Below, one piece after another: positions 17,467 to 25,671 of a stretch of 64,000 nucleotides of DNA. A program made the translations under genes and the position numbers. Under the pieces are notes generated by a model. It was given only the letters and a program-made list of their open reading frames with translations. It did not search any database and was not told where the DNA came from. Origin of the DNA: Acetobacterium tundrae. Its GTDB lineage: Bacteria > Bacillota > Clostridia > Eubacteriales > Eubacteriaceae. Where the stretch lies: assembly GCF_008086615.1 (NCBI RefSeq), contig NZ_RXYB01000003.1, positions 1 to 64,000 of the forward strand, written 5' to 3'. Each line of letters starts with the position of its first letter. Position 1 is the stretch's first letter.

Positions 17467-17816
17467 ATTTTTTCTACCTCTCTAAATTTTATAATTTATA
17501 TCTCAATACCAGTTCGTATAATATTTTTTTACGCATTTGTAAAAAAGTACGCATTTAATAAAAAATGTTCTTTACAAACATTGTTAAATGTTATACAATG
17601 TAGGCAATCGATACATTATACATTATTGTTTTGCTCCTGAATGTTCATTTGTTTCTTGTGCTGCAAGTAACGAACATAATTCAGGGGCTTTTTTGAGTAT
17701 TTTCAAATACCTATTGCTTTTTTTTTAAAAAGGTATCTAAAAAGTCGAGCACTATATCTATATAAAATAGCTTGTTCGATTATTTTTAAATACCTTTTTT
17801 TATTTATAAAGGTATC
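17467..17816. promoter_or_regulatory. Non-coding region between acsE and acsA with repeats and hairpin
   Basis: Contains no credible open frame. It holds direct repeats TACGCATTT at 17530-17538 and 17548-17556, an inverted pair ACATTGT/ACAATGT at 17578-17584 and 17595-17601, a hairpin at 17633-17696 with a T run on the plus strand, and two inverted ATACCT/AGGTAT pairs at 17707-17736 and 17790-17815. On the minus strand TTTACA, 17 bases and TATACG (about 17517-17545) is a weak promoter candidate for acsA. This region likely divides the methyl-branch and carbonyl-branch halves of the operon. Confidence 0.55.
17633..17696 (+). terminator. Bulged hairpin with plus-strand T run inside the acs operon
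   Basis: Arms CCTGAAT and ATTCAGG continue into GTTC/GAAC with a 3-base bulge and a small inner hairpin (CTTG/CAAG). On the plus strand TTTTTT follows; on the minus strand there is no T run. It could end an antisense or small plus-strand RNA, or act as a leader structure in the minus-strand transcript. Confidence 0.4.
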
Positions 17817-18602
17817 TTAGAACTCTAATACTGAATCAGCATAAAGAATATTATTTTTGATAATATCGCAAGCTACAACAGTTTCCATTAATCTTCTATC
17901 ACAAGGATTAACGATTGCAGAACTAAATCCACATTGAATAGCCATTGCTATCGTTGCAGAGTCTAATAATGGACGGATATGTTTTGGTGCACCGTTAGAA
18001 ACGTTGCTTAATCCACCAGTTGTTAACAAGCCCATGTCAGTAATCATCTGGATTGCTTCAAGAACATCCATTAATTTATCCTGCATTCCTTTGATAACGA
18101 TGAAAAGTGGGTCAAATAACATATCTGTTGGTTCCATGCCATGTTCCATACCACGTTCTAATAATTCAGAACAATACATGATACGTTCGTCATTATCTGC
18201 TGGAACGCCTTCTTTTGAACATAGAGCGATACACATAGCATCATTAGCAGCTGCTAAGTCAAGATATCCAATTCGATCGCCTGCATCTGCAGAGTTAACG
18301 ATTGGTTTTCCTTTTGCGCGGTTGTAAACTTTAATTCCAGCTTCAATAGCTTTCATATTTGCAGTATCAAGTGCTAAAGGCACATTGTCGAAGTTTTCCT
18401 GGAGTAATTTGACACCCCATTGCATTAAATCTTCGCCGTCTCTTTCAGCAGGTCCGATATTTAAATCTAAATAGTCTGCACCAGCTGTTAATTGTTCTTT
18501 GGCTCTCAAAAGAATTGGATCAGGATTTCTGTCTGCAAATGCCTGTCGAATTGCTGGAGATATACAGTGAATTCTTTCACCAATAACCATGAATTTTGAC
18601 AT
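17817..18602 (-). CDS. acsE: Methyltetrahydrofolate:corrinoid/iron-sulfur protein methyltransferase
   Basis: Transfers the methyl group of methyl-THF to Co(I) of the corrinoid protein AcsCD. The 261-residue length matches the family's TIM barrel. Pterin-binding segments are visible: DYLDLNIGPAERDG near residue 45, ALDTANMKAIEAG near 77 and GLSNVSNGAP near 196. It follows acsC by about 70 bases. The stop codon overlaps an AGGTAT repeat unit of the following non-coding region. Confidence 0.96.
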   Translation of the reverse strand: MSKFMVIGERIHCISPAIRQAFADRNPDPILLRAKEQLTAGADYLDLNIGPAERDGEDLMQWGVKLLQENFDNVPLALDTANMKAIEAGIKVYNRAKGKPIVNSADAGDRIGYLDLAAANDAMCIALCSKEGVPADNDERIMYCSELLERGMEHGMEPTDMLFDPLFIVIKGMQDKLMDVLEAIQMITDMGLLTTGGLSNVSNGAPKHIRPLLDSATIAMAIQCGFSSAIVNPCDRRLMETVVACDIIKNNILYADSVLEF

Positions 18603-18671
18603 ATTGTTCCCCTTTCAAATTAAAAAATATTTATAAGTGTGCCCGGAAAAATTCCGGACACAGATTGGATA

Positions 18672-20012
18672 TTATGCTTGTAAGTCTCTTAAGAACTTAG
18701 GTATTTGCATTGCTTCGGTTGGTCCAACAACTATTTCCCATTCAGGTAATAATTCAGCTAAATCACCTTGAAGTACTGCAACTTTACCAGGTAAGATTAA
18801 CTTACGAGATGTTGTAAGGTCTGCAATATTATTTTCTTTAACAAAGTTAGCAATTACGGTAGAACCGAATTTACCAGCAGCCCATGAAGTTAGTACTGAG
18901 TAACCACCAGCATCTGGGATAGCTAAATATGCAGGTACTTTTGAACGTTCAATTTCGCCGGCTACAACAAAGTATGTTAAAGCGAAATCGACAGTAACAA
19001 GTACTGGATCTTTGCCTGTTGGTTTATTGAATTCATAAATTTTAGGTTCAACACGCATTGGTTTTTGAGGATCTGTAAAGATGTTTTGTCTTAAACCAAA
19101 CAGTGGCAATGCTGCATTAAAGTCCATTTCTTCCATAACGATGATTGAACCGTAACGAAGAACGAAAGCTGAAGCCAATGCAATTTGCATGTTGATATCG
19201 CCAGGTGCCAGTTTATTTGTAAATACAACTGAAGGATATCCGAAGGTACGGTCACTGCCTTTAATAGCAGCTGTTCGAATATCTACTGCATTTGCATATG
19301 CTTCTTTAATAGAAGTTTCGCCAACATTTAATACAAGTTTCTTGTATCCTAGTTTTTCGATAGATTCTACTAAATCATGTAATGCGTCAATGCTGTCTGC
19401 AGAAACACCAAGAACAGCATCTGCTGCTTTGGCAACTTCTACCATTGCTGCGGCGTTATCTTTGGTTGCTCCCATGATAATTGCGCCGGTACCAGCAACT
19501 GCAACTGCAGCTTTTGCTGCTTCAGCATCAGTTGTAATGATCATTGGAATTTTGCCGCATTCAGTAACTTTTTTAACTAATGCAACAAATTTAGCCTGAT
19601 CAGCTGCAAAACGAACGCCAACAATTTCAACGAACATCATTTCGCCAATACGGTCATAGTTAACTTTTTTAAGTTTATCACAAGCTGCTGCTACTTCAGC
19701 ATCACTCATTGCATCTGATAATTCAATTGCGAATAAGTTTTTACTTACTAAAGTTTTTTCATGTCTGAATAATACTGTTTCGCCACCAAGAGTTCTTTCA
19801 GCATCGCCAGATCCAACTTTAATTGTTTTCATAGGAGGAGCTGTTGCTTCTGATAATAATTCTTTTGATTCATCTGAAATATGCGGACATTTTTCGATGG
19901 GAACAGCACCAGTTGCTGCTTTCATTGAGAAAGCCATACACGTTGGGAATCCACACTCTTTACAATTTGACTTTGGAGTGAGTTTGAAAATATCTAAACC
20001 TTTAACTGCCAT
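18672..20012 (-). CDS. acsC: Corrinoid/iron-sulfur protein large subunit
   Basis: Carries the methyl group between AcsE and AcsB on its cobamide. It has 446 residues. The N-terminal [4Fe-4S] motif CKECGFPTCMAFSMKA (residues 18-33), followed by Cys at about 43, is typical; this cluster serves reductive reactivation. A TIM barrel and a C-terminal B12-binding domain follow. It is 19 bases downstream of acsD. Confidence 0.96.
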   Translation of the reverse strand: MAVKGLDIFKLTPKSNCKECGFPTCMAFSMKAATGAVPIEKCPHISDESKELLSEATAPPMKTIKVGSGDAERTLGGETVLFRHEKTLVSKNLFAIELSDAMSDAEVAAACDKLKKVNYDRIGEMMFVEIVGVRFAADQAKFVALVKKVTECGKIPMIITTDAEAAKAAVAVAGTGAIIMGATKDNAAAMVEVAKAADAVLGVSADSIDALHDLVESIEKLGYKKLVLNVGETSIKEAYANAVDIRTAAIKGSDRTFGYPSVVFTNKLAPGDINMQIALASAFVLRYGSIIVMEEMDFNAALPLFGLRQNIFTDPQKPMRVEPKIYEFNKPTGKDPVLVTVDFALTYFVVAGEIERSKVPAYLAIPDAGGYSVLTSWAAGKFGSTVIANFVKENNIADLTTSRKLILPGKVAVLQGDLAELLPEWEIVVGPTEAMQIPKFLRDLQA

Positions 20013-20031
20013 TTGTATTCGCCTTCCTTTC

Positions 20032-20967
20032 TTAACCTATTAGTCCAGCAATCATGCTTTTGATTGTTTTAGCTGATTCTGGATGTCTTACGATGATAGC
20101 ATTTGAGCCACCAACAACACATGCTGCTGCTGTTGTTACTTCCATGCCAATACCACGGGCTTCTAAATTACCCCATTCTGGTGCTTCTGCTTCTGTAAAT
20201 ACTGATTCTTTTACGCTCCAGGAATCGCTAGAAACATCTGTTATAATTGGCATTTGTAAGCTTTCATCATTTTGACCAAGGCCTGCTAAGCGAATACGAT
20301 CCATGGTTGAAGCAACATATTCAAAACCGTAACCGGCAGCTGCTGAACCAACATCCATAACGATATCTTGACTTTTAACACCAAGTTGTGTCAATAGAAT
20401 ATTTAATTGTTTTGCAAGGTTAATATCAACTGCAGATTCGGCAGATACTTTCTGTCCGTAAGCCATTGCTCCGGCAGCACCGATTGTTTTGTAATTATCT
20501 TCTACTGCAGAGAATAAAACAACATTCTTGTTTTCAAGTGCTTTTGCTACTGCTTCCAATAACTTAGCATCTTTTTCTGCATTTTTGCATCCTTCAATAA
20601 CGACTGGTACTTCAACTGCAGCTTCTACAGCTACTGCTGTAGCAACACAATTTTCTACTGAATTGTCAGCACCATTTGGATCTGCGCTAGCAAGTTTAAC
20701 CAGTATGAAATCAGCACCTGATTTTTCTACTGCAGCCTTTGCGAAAGCGGCTGGGTTTTTAAGATCATCACCGTAAATAGTTTTGAAGCAATCAGCCCAA
20801 TCTTCTGGGGCATCTGAAATTGCTATTCCAACTGCGGTTTTGAATCCTTCATCACCTAAAAATGGTAATGTTTTTTCTCCACCTATGCTTATAGCTGCAT
20901 CTCCAGCACCTATCTCACATACGTTGATCTTGCCATTGAATTTTTGTTCTGTTCTTTTGTATGGCAT
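20032..20967 (-). CDS. acsD: Corrinoid/iron-sulfur protein small subunit
   Basis: Partner of AcsC. It has 311 residues from the ATG at 20965-20967, chosen because AGGAGG lies ten bases upstream and the protein then begins MPYKRTEQKFNGK, as in known AcsD proteins; an in-frame upstream extension of 20 residues has no such support. A TIM-barrel protein with no obvious cluster motif. A good promoter lies in the gap upstream (21095-21124). Confidence 0.95.
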   Translation of the reverse strand: MPYKRTEQKFNGKINVCEIGAGDAAISIGGEKTLPFLGDEGFKTAVGIAISDAPEDWADCFKTIYGDDLKNPAAFAKAAVEKSGADFILVKLASADPNGADNSVENCVATAVAVEAAVEVPVVIEGCKNAEKDAKLLEAVAKALENKNVVLFSAVEDNYKTIGAAGAMAYGQKVSAESAVDINLAKQLNILLTQLGVKSQDIVMDVGSAAAGYGFEYVASTMDRIRLAGLGQNDESLQMPIITDVSSDSWSVKESVFTEAEAPEWGNLEARGIGMEVTTAAACVVGGSNAIIVRHPESAKTIKSMIAGLIG

Positions 20968-21065
20968 TTGTTTGTTTCCTCCTAACCTGTTACCTTTTTT
21001 CAAAATATTTATTTCAAAGCTCGACACTTTAAAACCAAAATAAAACCATTACATATTTTTACAGA

Positions 21066-21094
21066 TATTGACCTGTATATATAAGTATACACAG
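21066..21094 (-). promoter_or_regulatory. 29-nt element shared with the cooC/acsV promoter
   Basis: Directly downstream of the -10 box of the acsD promoter. It matches 25353-25381 at 24 of 29 positions; the core reads TATATATACA followed by GTC and ATA. The same placement at two promoters of one pathway suggests a binding site for a common regulator or a conserved start-site element. Confidence 0.55.
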
Positions 21095-21124
21095 ATTGTA
21101 CTATATTAGTTAAAAGTTTGTCAA
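21095..21124 (-). promoter_or_regulatory. Promoter of acsDCE
   Basis: On the minus strand TTGACA (plus-strand 21119-21124), an 18-base spacer and TACAAT (21095-21100), about 130 bases before the acsD start. Confidence 0.75.
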
Positions 21125-21143
21125 TTAATTTTCGAATATTTTT

Positions 21144-21791
21144 TTATTTTTCTAAAGAGAAAGTAAAGGTTTTCAATGAAATGATCAAAACATCTCCTAA
21201 AATTGCTAAATCTTTAATATTAAAGACTTTTGTTAAACTTTTGTCAAATAATATCTGCGCCTCTGCTTCAAACTCATCGTCACCAAACCAGAGGATACCG
21301 GCAGCCGTTACTCCCGGCATGACTGTGAACTGCCAGGATAAATCCCCTTTTCCTAAGGGGATTCCGTTGATGGCGTTCATGTACTTCTTAATTTCATCCG
21401 GCATTTCGTTTCCAATGTTCGCAAAAACCTGAATACAGCGTTTATAAAAATTCGAATAGTATAGGGGGCCGTCTGGAAATTCTTTAAAACTGATTAGCTC
21501 ATCTTCATTTTCTTTTCCTTTGGCATTCATTAAATATCGAAGAATAATGATTTTTACCGAATAATTGTCAAAATCTTCTCCATCGACGTTACCGACCTCG
21601 CCACTGGGATAATGAACAATATAGTTTTCTCCCAGCACTTCTATTTTGAAAGTCCCACTTTCCTGATCAAAACTACATCGGGATTTTTCACTCATTTCAA
21701 ACGGGTCATAATTTTTAAGCAAATCCCGACTGACAAAATAGCTGCTTTCAGAAAAATGAGGATCGATTTCCTTTATTTTTGATTGTTTCAT
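21144..21791 (-). CDS. DUF3786 protein, copy 2
   Basis: A 215-residue protein of the DUF3786 family that accompanies corrinoid and CO dehydrogenase genes in acetogens. It is homologous to its neighbour at 21791-22438: both have CxxD, a Pro-Gly-Asp-Val-like segment, FDNY, ILRYLMNAKG, CIQ/CLKRFA, and the ending WFGDDEFEAEAQILFD. It overlaps the neighbour's stop region by one base, so translation may be coupled. Function unknown; context suggests corrinoid-protein assembly or reactivation. Confidence 0.8.
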   Translation of the reverse strand: MKQSKIKEIDPHFSESSYFVSRDLLKNYDPFEMSEKSRCSFDQESGTFKIEVLGENYIVHYPSGEVGNVDGEDFDNYSVKIIILRYLMNAKGKENEDELISFKEFPDGPLYYSNFYKRCIQVFANIGNEMPDEIKKYMNAINGIPLGKGDLSWQFTVMPGVTAAGILWFGDDEFEAEAQILFDKSLTKVFNIKDLAILGDVLIISLKTFTFSLEK

Positions 21792-22438
21792 TATTTCTTA
21801 CTTAAATCTTTCAAAATTGGGATGAATATATCTCCCATTACTGCCATATCCTCTGCACTGAAAGCCGATGGAAAATTAGCATCAAACAGAATCTGCGCCT
21901 CTGGCGGAAATTCATCATCACCCAGCCAAAGGATCGCTGTCATGAACATATTATTAATGACCTCGAACCGCCATGAAAAATCGCCATTTTTTTGTGGTTC
22001 TGCACCCAAAAAGGCCATGGCTTTTTGCAAACCTTCAATGTTGTAATTAAAAGTAAAGGCAAACCGTTTCAGGCAGCGCCCTTCAAAACATGCGAAATAC
22101 ACATTTCCACCGGAAACATCGCGATAAGCAATGTTTTCTCCGGTTGAGGGGATCCCTTTCGCATTGATTAAATATCTCAGAATCATGGTTTTTAGTTTGT
22201 AATTGTCAAAGTCTTGTCCTTCCGAATCAGTGACATCCCCCTGCGGAAAGGTCACCTTATATGGTGTGCCCATCACGGTGACTAAGAATGAACTTGTTGC
22301 TTCATCATATGGACAGGTACTTAATTTTGAAACATTCTGGGGATCCTGGTCTTTTAATAAAGACTTGTAATGTTCATAAGGAATTTTATCTTTTCTTTTT
22401 TCTTCAATTGCGGCTTCATCCCGTAAAGTAATTTCCAT
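21791..22438 (-). CDS. DUF3786 protein, copy 1
   Basis: A 215-residue paralogue of the gene at 21144-21791, with the same ordered motifs (FDNYKLKTMILRYLINAKG, then WLGDDEFPPEAQILFD). It sits 15 bases after acsV and before the second copy. The pair arose by tandem duplication or works as a heterodimer; the latter is inference from equal length and tight coupling. No catalytic motif recognised. Confidence 0.82.
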   Translation of the reverse strand: MEITLRDEAAIEEKRKDKIPYEHYKSLLKDQDPQNVSKLSTCPYDEATSSFLVTVMGTPYKVTFPQGDVTDSEGQDFDNYKLKTMILRYLINAKGIPSTGENIAYRDVSGGNVYFACFEGRCLKRFAFTFNYNIEGLQKAMAFLGAEPQKNGDFSWRFEVINNMFMTAILWLGDDEFPPEAQILFDANFPSAFSAEDMAVMGDIFIPILKDLSKK

Positions 22439-22453
22439 TTAATTCTCCTATTT

Positions 22454-24379
22454 TTAGTATTCAACGGAAGGAAATAATTTCAAATTTGTATGAGGAATAA
22501 AGCAAGCGGATATAAATTCATCCATATAGCTTGGGTAGACGCTCAATTCCATATAAGTCATGTTTTTAGAAATCTCTCTAATCTTATCTTTTCCTTCAGT
22601 AAGAGTTAATGCAAGATAACACCCCTGCATTGAACTGTTGCCAATATAATGATATTTTTCTACCGGTATATCCGGTAGCATCCCTAATGCAATGGCATTT
22701 TTTATAACCAGGTTGGTGCCAATGCCTCCGGCAACATAAATGTCGTCTAAGACATCAATGGGCATCTCCAGGCTTTCCATTAAAGTATAAATAGCGGAAA
22801 ATACCGCACCTTTCGCTTTAATAAAACTGCTGATGTCAATCTCAGTAATATAAACATCCCTGGAACCATTATCTAATTCTTTTGAGTATAAAATATATTG
22901 TCCAATGTTGTATTCGTCGAAACGAATGCGGGGATGATCCAAAGTCCGATCGATTCGGCCTCTGCCATCAATAATCCCGGTTCGTTTCATTTCACAGATC
23001 AAGTCGATAATTCCTGAACCGCAAATTCCAATCGGGCTCTGATGTCCGATCGTATTGTAAAAAGGTCTTAAATCGCTATCGTTAATATATATCTGTTCAA
23101 TTGCTCCAGGTACAGCACGGGTTCCACAACTGATTTCGCCACCTTCAAAGGCCGGACCGGCTGAACAGGCACAGGTCATTAAAAATTCTTTGTTGCCAAA
23201 AACGATTTCCCCGTTTGTTCCCAAATCCACCAGCATGCTGAATCCTTCTCGTATCCAAATAGGCACTGCAAAAACTCCGGCAGTAATATCCCCGCCGACA
23301 TAACTGGCTACCGATGGGGCAAGATATATTTTTCCCTCGGGATTGATATTAATTCCCAGTTCTAAGCATTTCATTTCCGGAATGTCATTAATTACCGGAA
23401 TAAACGGTTCCCTTCTTAAATAATCTGGGTTTATCCCCAGCAGCAAATGGTTCATGGTGGTATTTCCTGCGGCACAGACTTCATAAATATCTTCTTTGGC
23501 TATATTAGTGGCTTTCACTAACTTTTCAATAAGCATATTGATACTTTCATCGACAATAGCCCGGCGGAGATTTTCCAATCCTCCGCTTTTTTGGGAATAG
23601 ACAATTCGATTAATAACATCTGCGCCATATTTAACCTGGGCATTTCCCATGGACGCCTTTGTTACAATTTCATTGGTATTCATATCCACTAAACAGGCTG
23701 AAACAGAAGTTGTCCCGATATCCAGGGCTATTCCATAAAGAACCGACTTATTTTCGTTTGCCGGTTTAATATCAAGTATTTCCGCCACATCCCTACGTTT
23801 AAGGTAAACCACTTCAATTAAAAATTCTTTTTCTCTGAAAGCATCTGGAATTTTTCTCATCACGTTCAGGCTCATGACGATATCATTGTAGCCTAAATTT
23901 TGTTTGAAATAACGTTTTAAGCGGTCTTCATCGCCAATATTATCTTCAAGGTTGGGCAGTGGTAATTGAATGACCTCCGACCATAACCGACTGGCATTCG
24001 TCATGCCATTTTTTATCAGTTTTTTACGGACATGCTTGATATTATCATTTTCATTTTTAGAAAGATCGGTTATTTGCATTTCGTTTACAAAGGAAGACGC
24101 CAAATCAGGTACTTCCACCTCGATATCGCCAATAATGTTTGAATTACAGGAAAGGACGATTCCCGCAGCTGCTTCTTCCTCCGAGATATGTCTGGTTTCC
24201 GTTGTTTTAACCTGACCGGACACTATTTTTACCTTGCATTTTCCACAAGTGGCATTCCCATTACAAGGCGAGTCAATCATTACACCGGCTCTTCTTGCTG
24301 CATCAAGTAAATTTTCATTATCCGTCGCAACCAAATCAACCGTTCTTTTACCTTTTATTTTAAACTGAACCTTTTGCAT
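22454..24379 (-). CDS. acsV: Corrinoid protein reductive activator (RACo type)
   Basis: Uses ATP to drive one-electron reduction of inactive Co(II) in the corrinoid protein AcsCD. It has 641 residues. The N-terminal [2Fe-2S] ferredoxin domain has CNGNATCGKC near residues 39-48 and a further Cys in LSCNSN near 78. A linker follows, then an ASKHA-type ATPase domain starting GIALDIGTTSVSACLVD near residue 212 and the C-terminal DUF4445 region with GIGTN and ICGSGIIDL. It lies 94 bases downstream of the CooC-type gene. Confidence 0.93.
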   Translation of the reverse strand: MQKVQFKIKGKRTVDLVATDNENLLDAARRAGVMIDSPCNGNATCGKCKVKIVSGQVKTTETRHISEEEAAAGIVLSCNSNIIGDIEVEVPDLASSFVNEMQITDLSKNENDNIKHVRKKLIKNGMTNASRLWSEVIQLPLPNLEDNIGDEDRLKRYFKQNLGYNDIVMSLNVMRKIPDAFREKEFLIEVVYLKRRDVAEILDIKPANENKSVLYGIALDIGTTSVSACLVDMNTNEIVTKASMGNAQVKYGADVINRIVYSQKSGGLENLRRAIVDESINMLIEKLVKATNIAKEDIYEVCAAGNTTMNHLLLGINPDYLRREPFIPVINDIPEMKCLELGININPEGKIYLAPSVASYVGGDITAGVFAVPIWIREGFSMLVDLGTNGEIVFGNKEFLMTCACSAGPAFEGGEISCGTRAVPGAIEQIYINDSDLRPFYNTIGHQSPIGICGSGIIDLICEMKRTGIIDGRGRIDRTLDHPRIRFDEYNIGQYILYSKELDNGSRDVYITEIDISSFIKAKGAVFSAIYTLMESLEMPIDVLDDIYVAGGIGTNLVIKNAIALGMLPDIPVEKYHYIGNSSMQGCYLALTLTEGKDKIREISKNMTYMELSVYPSYMDEFISACFIPHTNLKLFPSVEY

Positions 24380-24473
24380 TTAATCTCCCCTCTCCGCAGT
24401 TTCTCTTATAAAGCTTATCGGCAGATGCAGTGCTGTCTAACAGCGCTGCATCTGCTCAATTATAAACTTTACT

Positions 24474-25256
24474 TTATTTTTTATTTTTAATGATCTCTAA
24501 TTTATCGACGATATCCCTTAGTGCCGCCTTTGCCGGGGAATCTGCCGGAAGGTCAACCAATGGTTTCCCGTAAGAATCAAATTCAAAAACATTTTGATCC
24601 ATGGGTACAACGCCAATAAGATCCAATCCTTCTTTTTCGATTTCTTCCGATGTTCCCGCATTAAGAACGCCATCCGGAGCGCGGTTTACGATCAGCTTGA
24701 TGGTTGGCACTTTTAACTTAAGCTCAGCCACTAGGTCTCTAATGCGTCCAACTGCTTGAATTCCCCGACGGGAACAGTCACTGACAAGTATCAGAAGGTC
24801 AATTTTGCCTAACGTTCCGCGGCTTAAGTGTTCCATACCGGCTTCATTATCGACAATCAGATATTGATAATTTTTAGCTAAAACATCTAATTGGTTTTTT
24901 AAAAGTCCATTTACGTAGCAATAACAGCCAGCGCCCTGGCCTCTCCCCATGACAAGAAGGTCATAACCATTGCTTTCAGCAACCGCCTGGTTTAGCCGCA
25001 ATTGCATAAAATCTGCTTTTGTCACACCTATAGGCAGGGGTACCCCGGCCACTTCGGCTTTATTAATTTCCTCTTTTATTTCTCCAATTGAAAGATCAAC
25101 TTCTTCTCCAAGCACTTCATTTAAGTTTGCATTGGCATCTGCATCCACTGCTAAAATGGGCCCTAGCCCCTGTTCAACTAAATATTCAATGAGCATACCG
25201 GTAAGACTGGTTTTTCCAACCCCGCCTTTACCTGCAATGGCAATATTAAAAGACAT
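24474..25256 (-). CDS. CooC/AcsF-type maturation ATPase, second family member
   Basis: A 260-residue MinD-fold ATPase with deviant Walker A GKGGVGKTS at residues 8-16 and a CxC motif in GAGCYCYVNG near residue 115. It is clearly paralogous to the ATPase at 14756-15541 but divergent outside these motifs. It is the first gene of the whole acs transcript, before acsV. It probably loads nickel into AcsA or AcsB. Confidence 0.88.
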   Translation of the reverse strand: MSFNIAIAGKGGVGKTSLTGMLIEYLVEQGLGPILAVDADANANLNEVLGEEVDLSIGEIKEEINKAEVAGVPLPIGVTKADFMQLRLNQAVAESNGYDLLVMGRGQGAGCYCYVNGLLKNQLDVLAKNYQYLIVDNEAGMEHLSRGTLGKIDLLILVSDCSRRGIQAVGRIRDLVAELKLKVPTIKLIVNRAPDGVLNAGTSEEIEKEGLDLIGVVPMDQNVFEFDSYGKPLVDLPADSPAKAALRDIVDKLEIIKNKK

Positions 25257-25352
25257 TTTATTTTCCTCCGAAATAATTTTTCACTGTTATTTTCTTTGCT
25301 ATGATTAGTTTATGTTATTTATCCCAATCTTACAACAGGAAAAATTTGTATT

Positions 25353-25381
25353 TATCGACTTGTATATATATGTATCGACAG
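25353..25381 (-). promoter_or_regulatory. 29-nt element shared with the acsD promoter
   Basis: Starts four bases downstream of the -10 box. It carries GTCGATA twice, 19 bases apart, around a TATATATA core. It matches 21066-21094 at 24 of 29 positions. Confidence 0.55.
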
Positions 25382-25385
25382 GGCT

Positions 25386-25414
25386 ATCATACCATAATCA
25401 TTCTAATTTTACAA
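25386..25414 (-). promoter_or_regulatory. Promoter of the acs operon (cooC-type gene, acsV and on)
   Basis: On the minus strand TTGTAA (plus-strand 25409-25414), a 17-base spacer and TATGAT (25386-25391), 130 bases before the first gene. Confidence 0.7.
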
Positions 25415-25489
25415 TAGACCTTTATCCGATAACTGACAATTTAAGTTTATAATAACAGTCGTAAACATCAGCTTTTTTCCCGTTATTTA

Positions 25490-25585
25490 GATTATTCGCT
25501 GTGCCACGAGGCGCTATGAAACCCTGGTAATCTGATAACTAGAATCCATGCCTGTCACGGTCACTTTCTTTTTGCTTTTTTTTAA
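25490..25585. other. GC-rich, possibly structured non-coding stretch
   Basis: Between the acs promoter and the hcp terminator lies a stretch with clearly higher G+C than the flanks and no open frame. It contains GTGCC-ACGA-GGCGC (a 5-bp hairpin with an ACGA loop, about 25500-25513) and a longer-range pairing of AGGC...ATG with CATGCCT. On the plus strand it ends in pyrimidine and T runs (25565-25583). It could be a small RNA. It does not match a riboswitch I know. Confidence 0.35.
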
Positions 25586-25586
25586 T

Positions 25587-25626
25587 AAAAATGCCATATC
25601 CCCCAAATTTGGGATATGGCATTTTT
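25587..25626 (-). terminator. Terminator of the hcp transcript (bidirectional)
   Basis: A 15-bp stem (AAAATGCCATATCCC / GGGATATGGCATTTT) with T runs on both strands. It lies 46 bases after the hcp stop codon. Confidence 0.85.
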
Positions 25627-25671
25627 TAAGATAACCGGTTTTAGCGATTCTTTCTGATGTTTACTTTGATC

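Noticed and set aside
21066-21094. Simple TATA-rich noise
   Set aside because: Considered for the shared acs element because its core is AT-rich, but the non-AT positions outside the core also match at 25353-25381, so it was kept as a finding.
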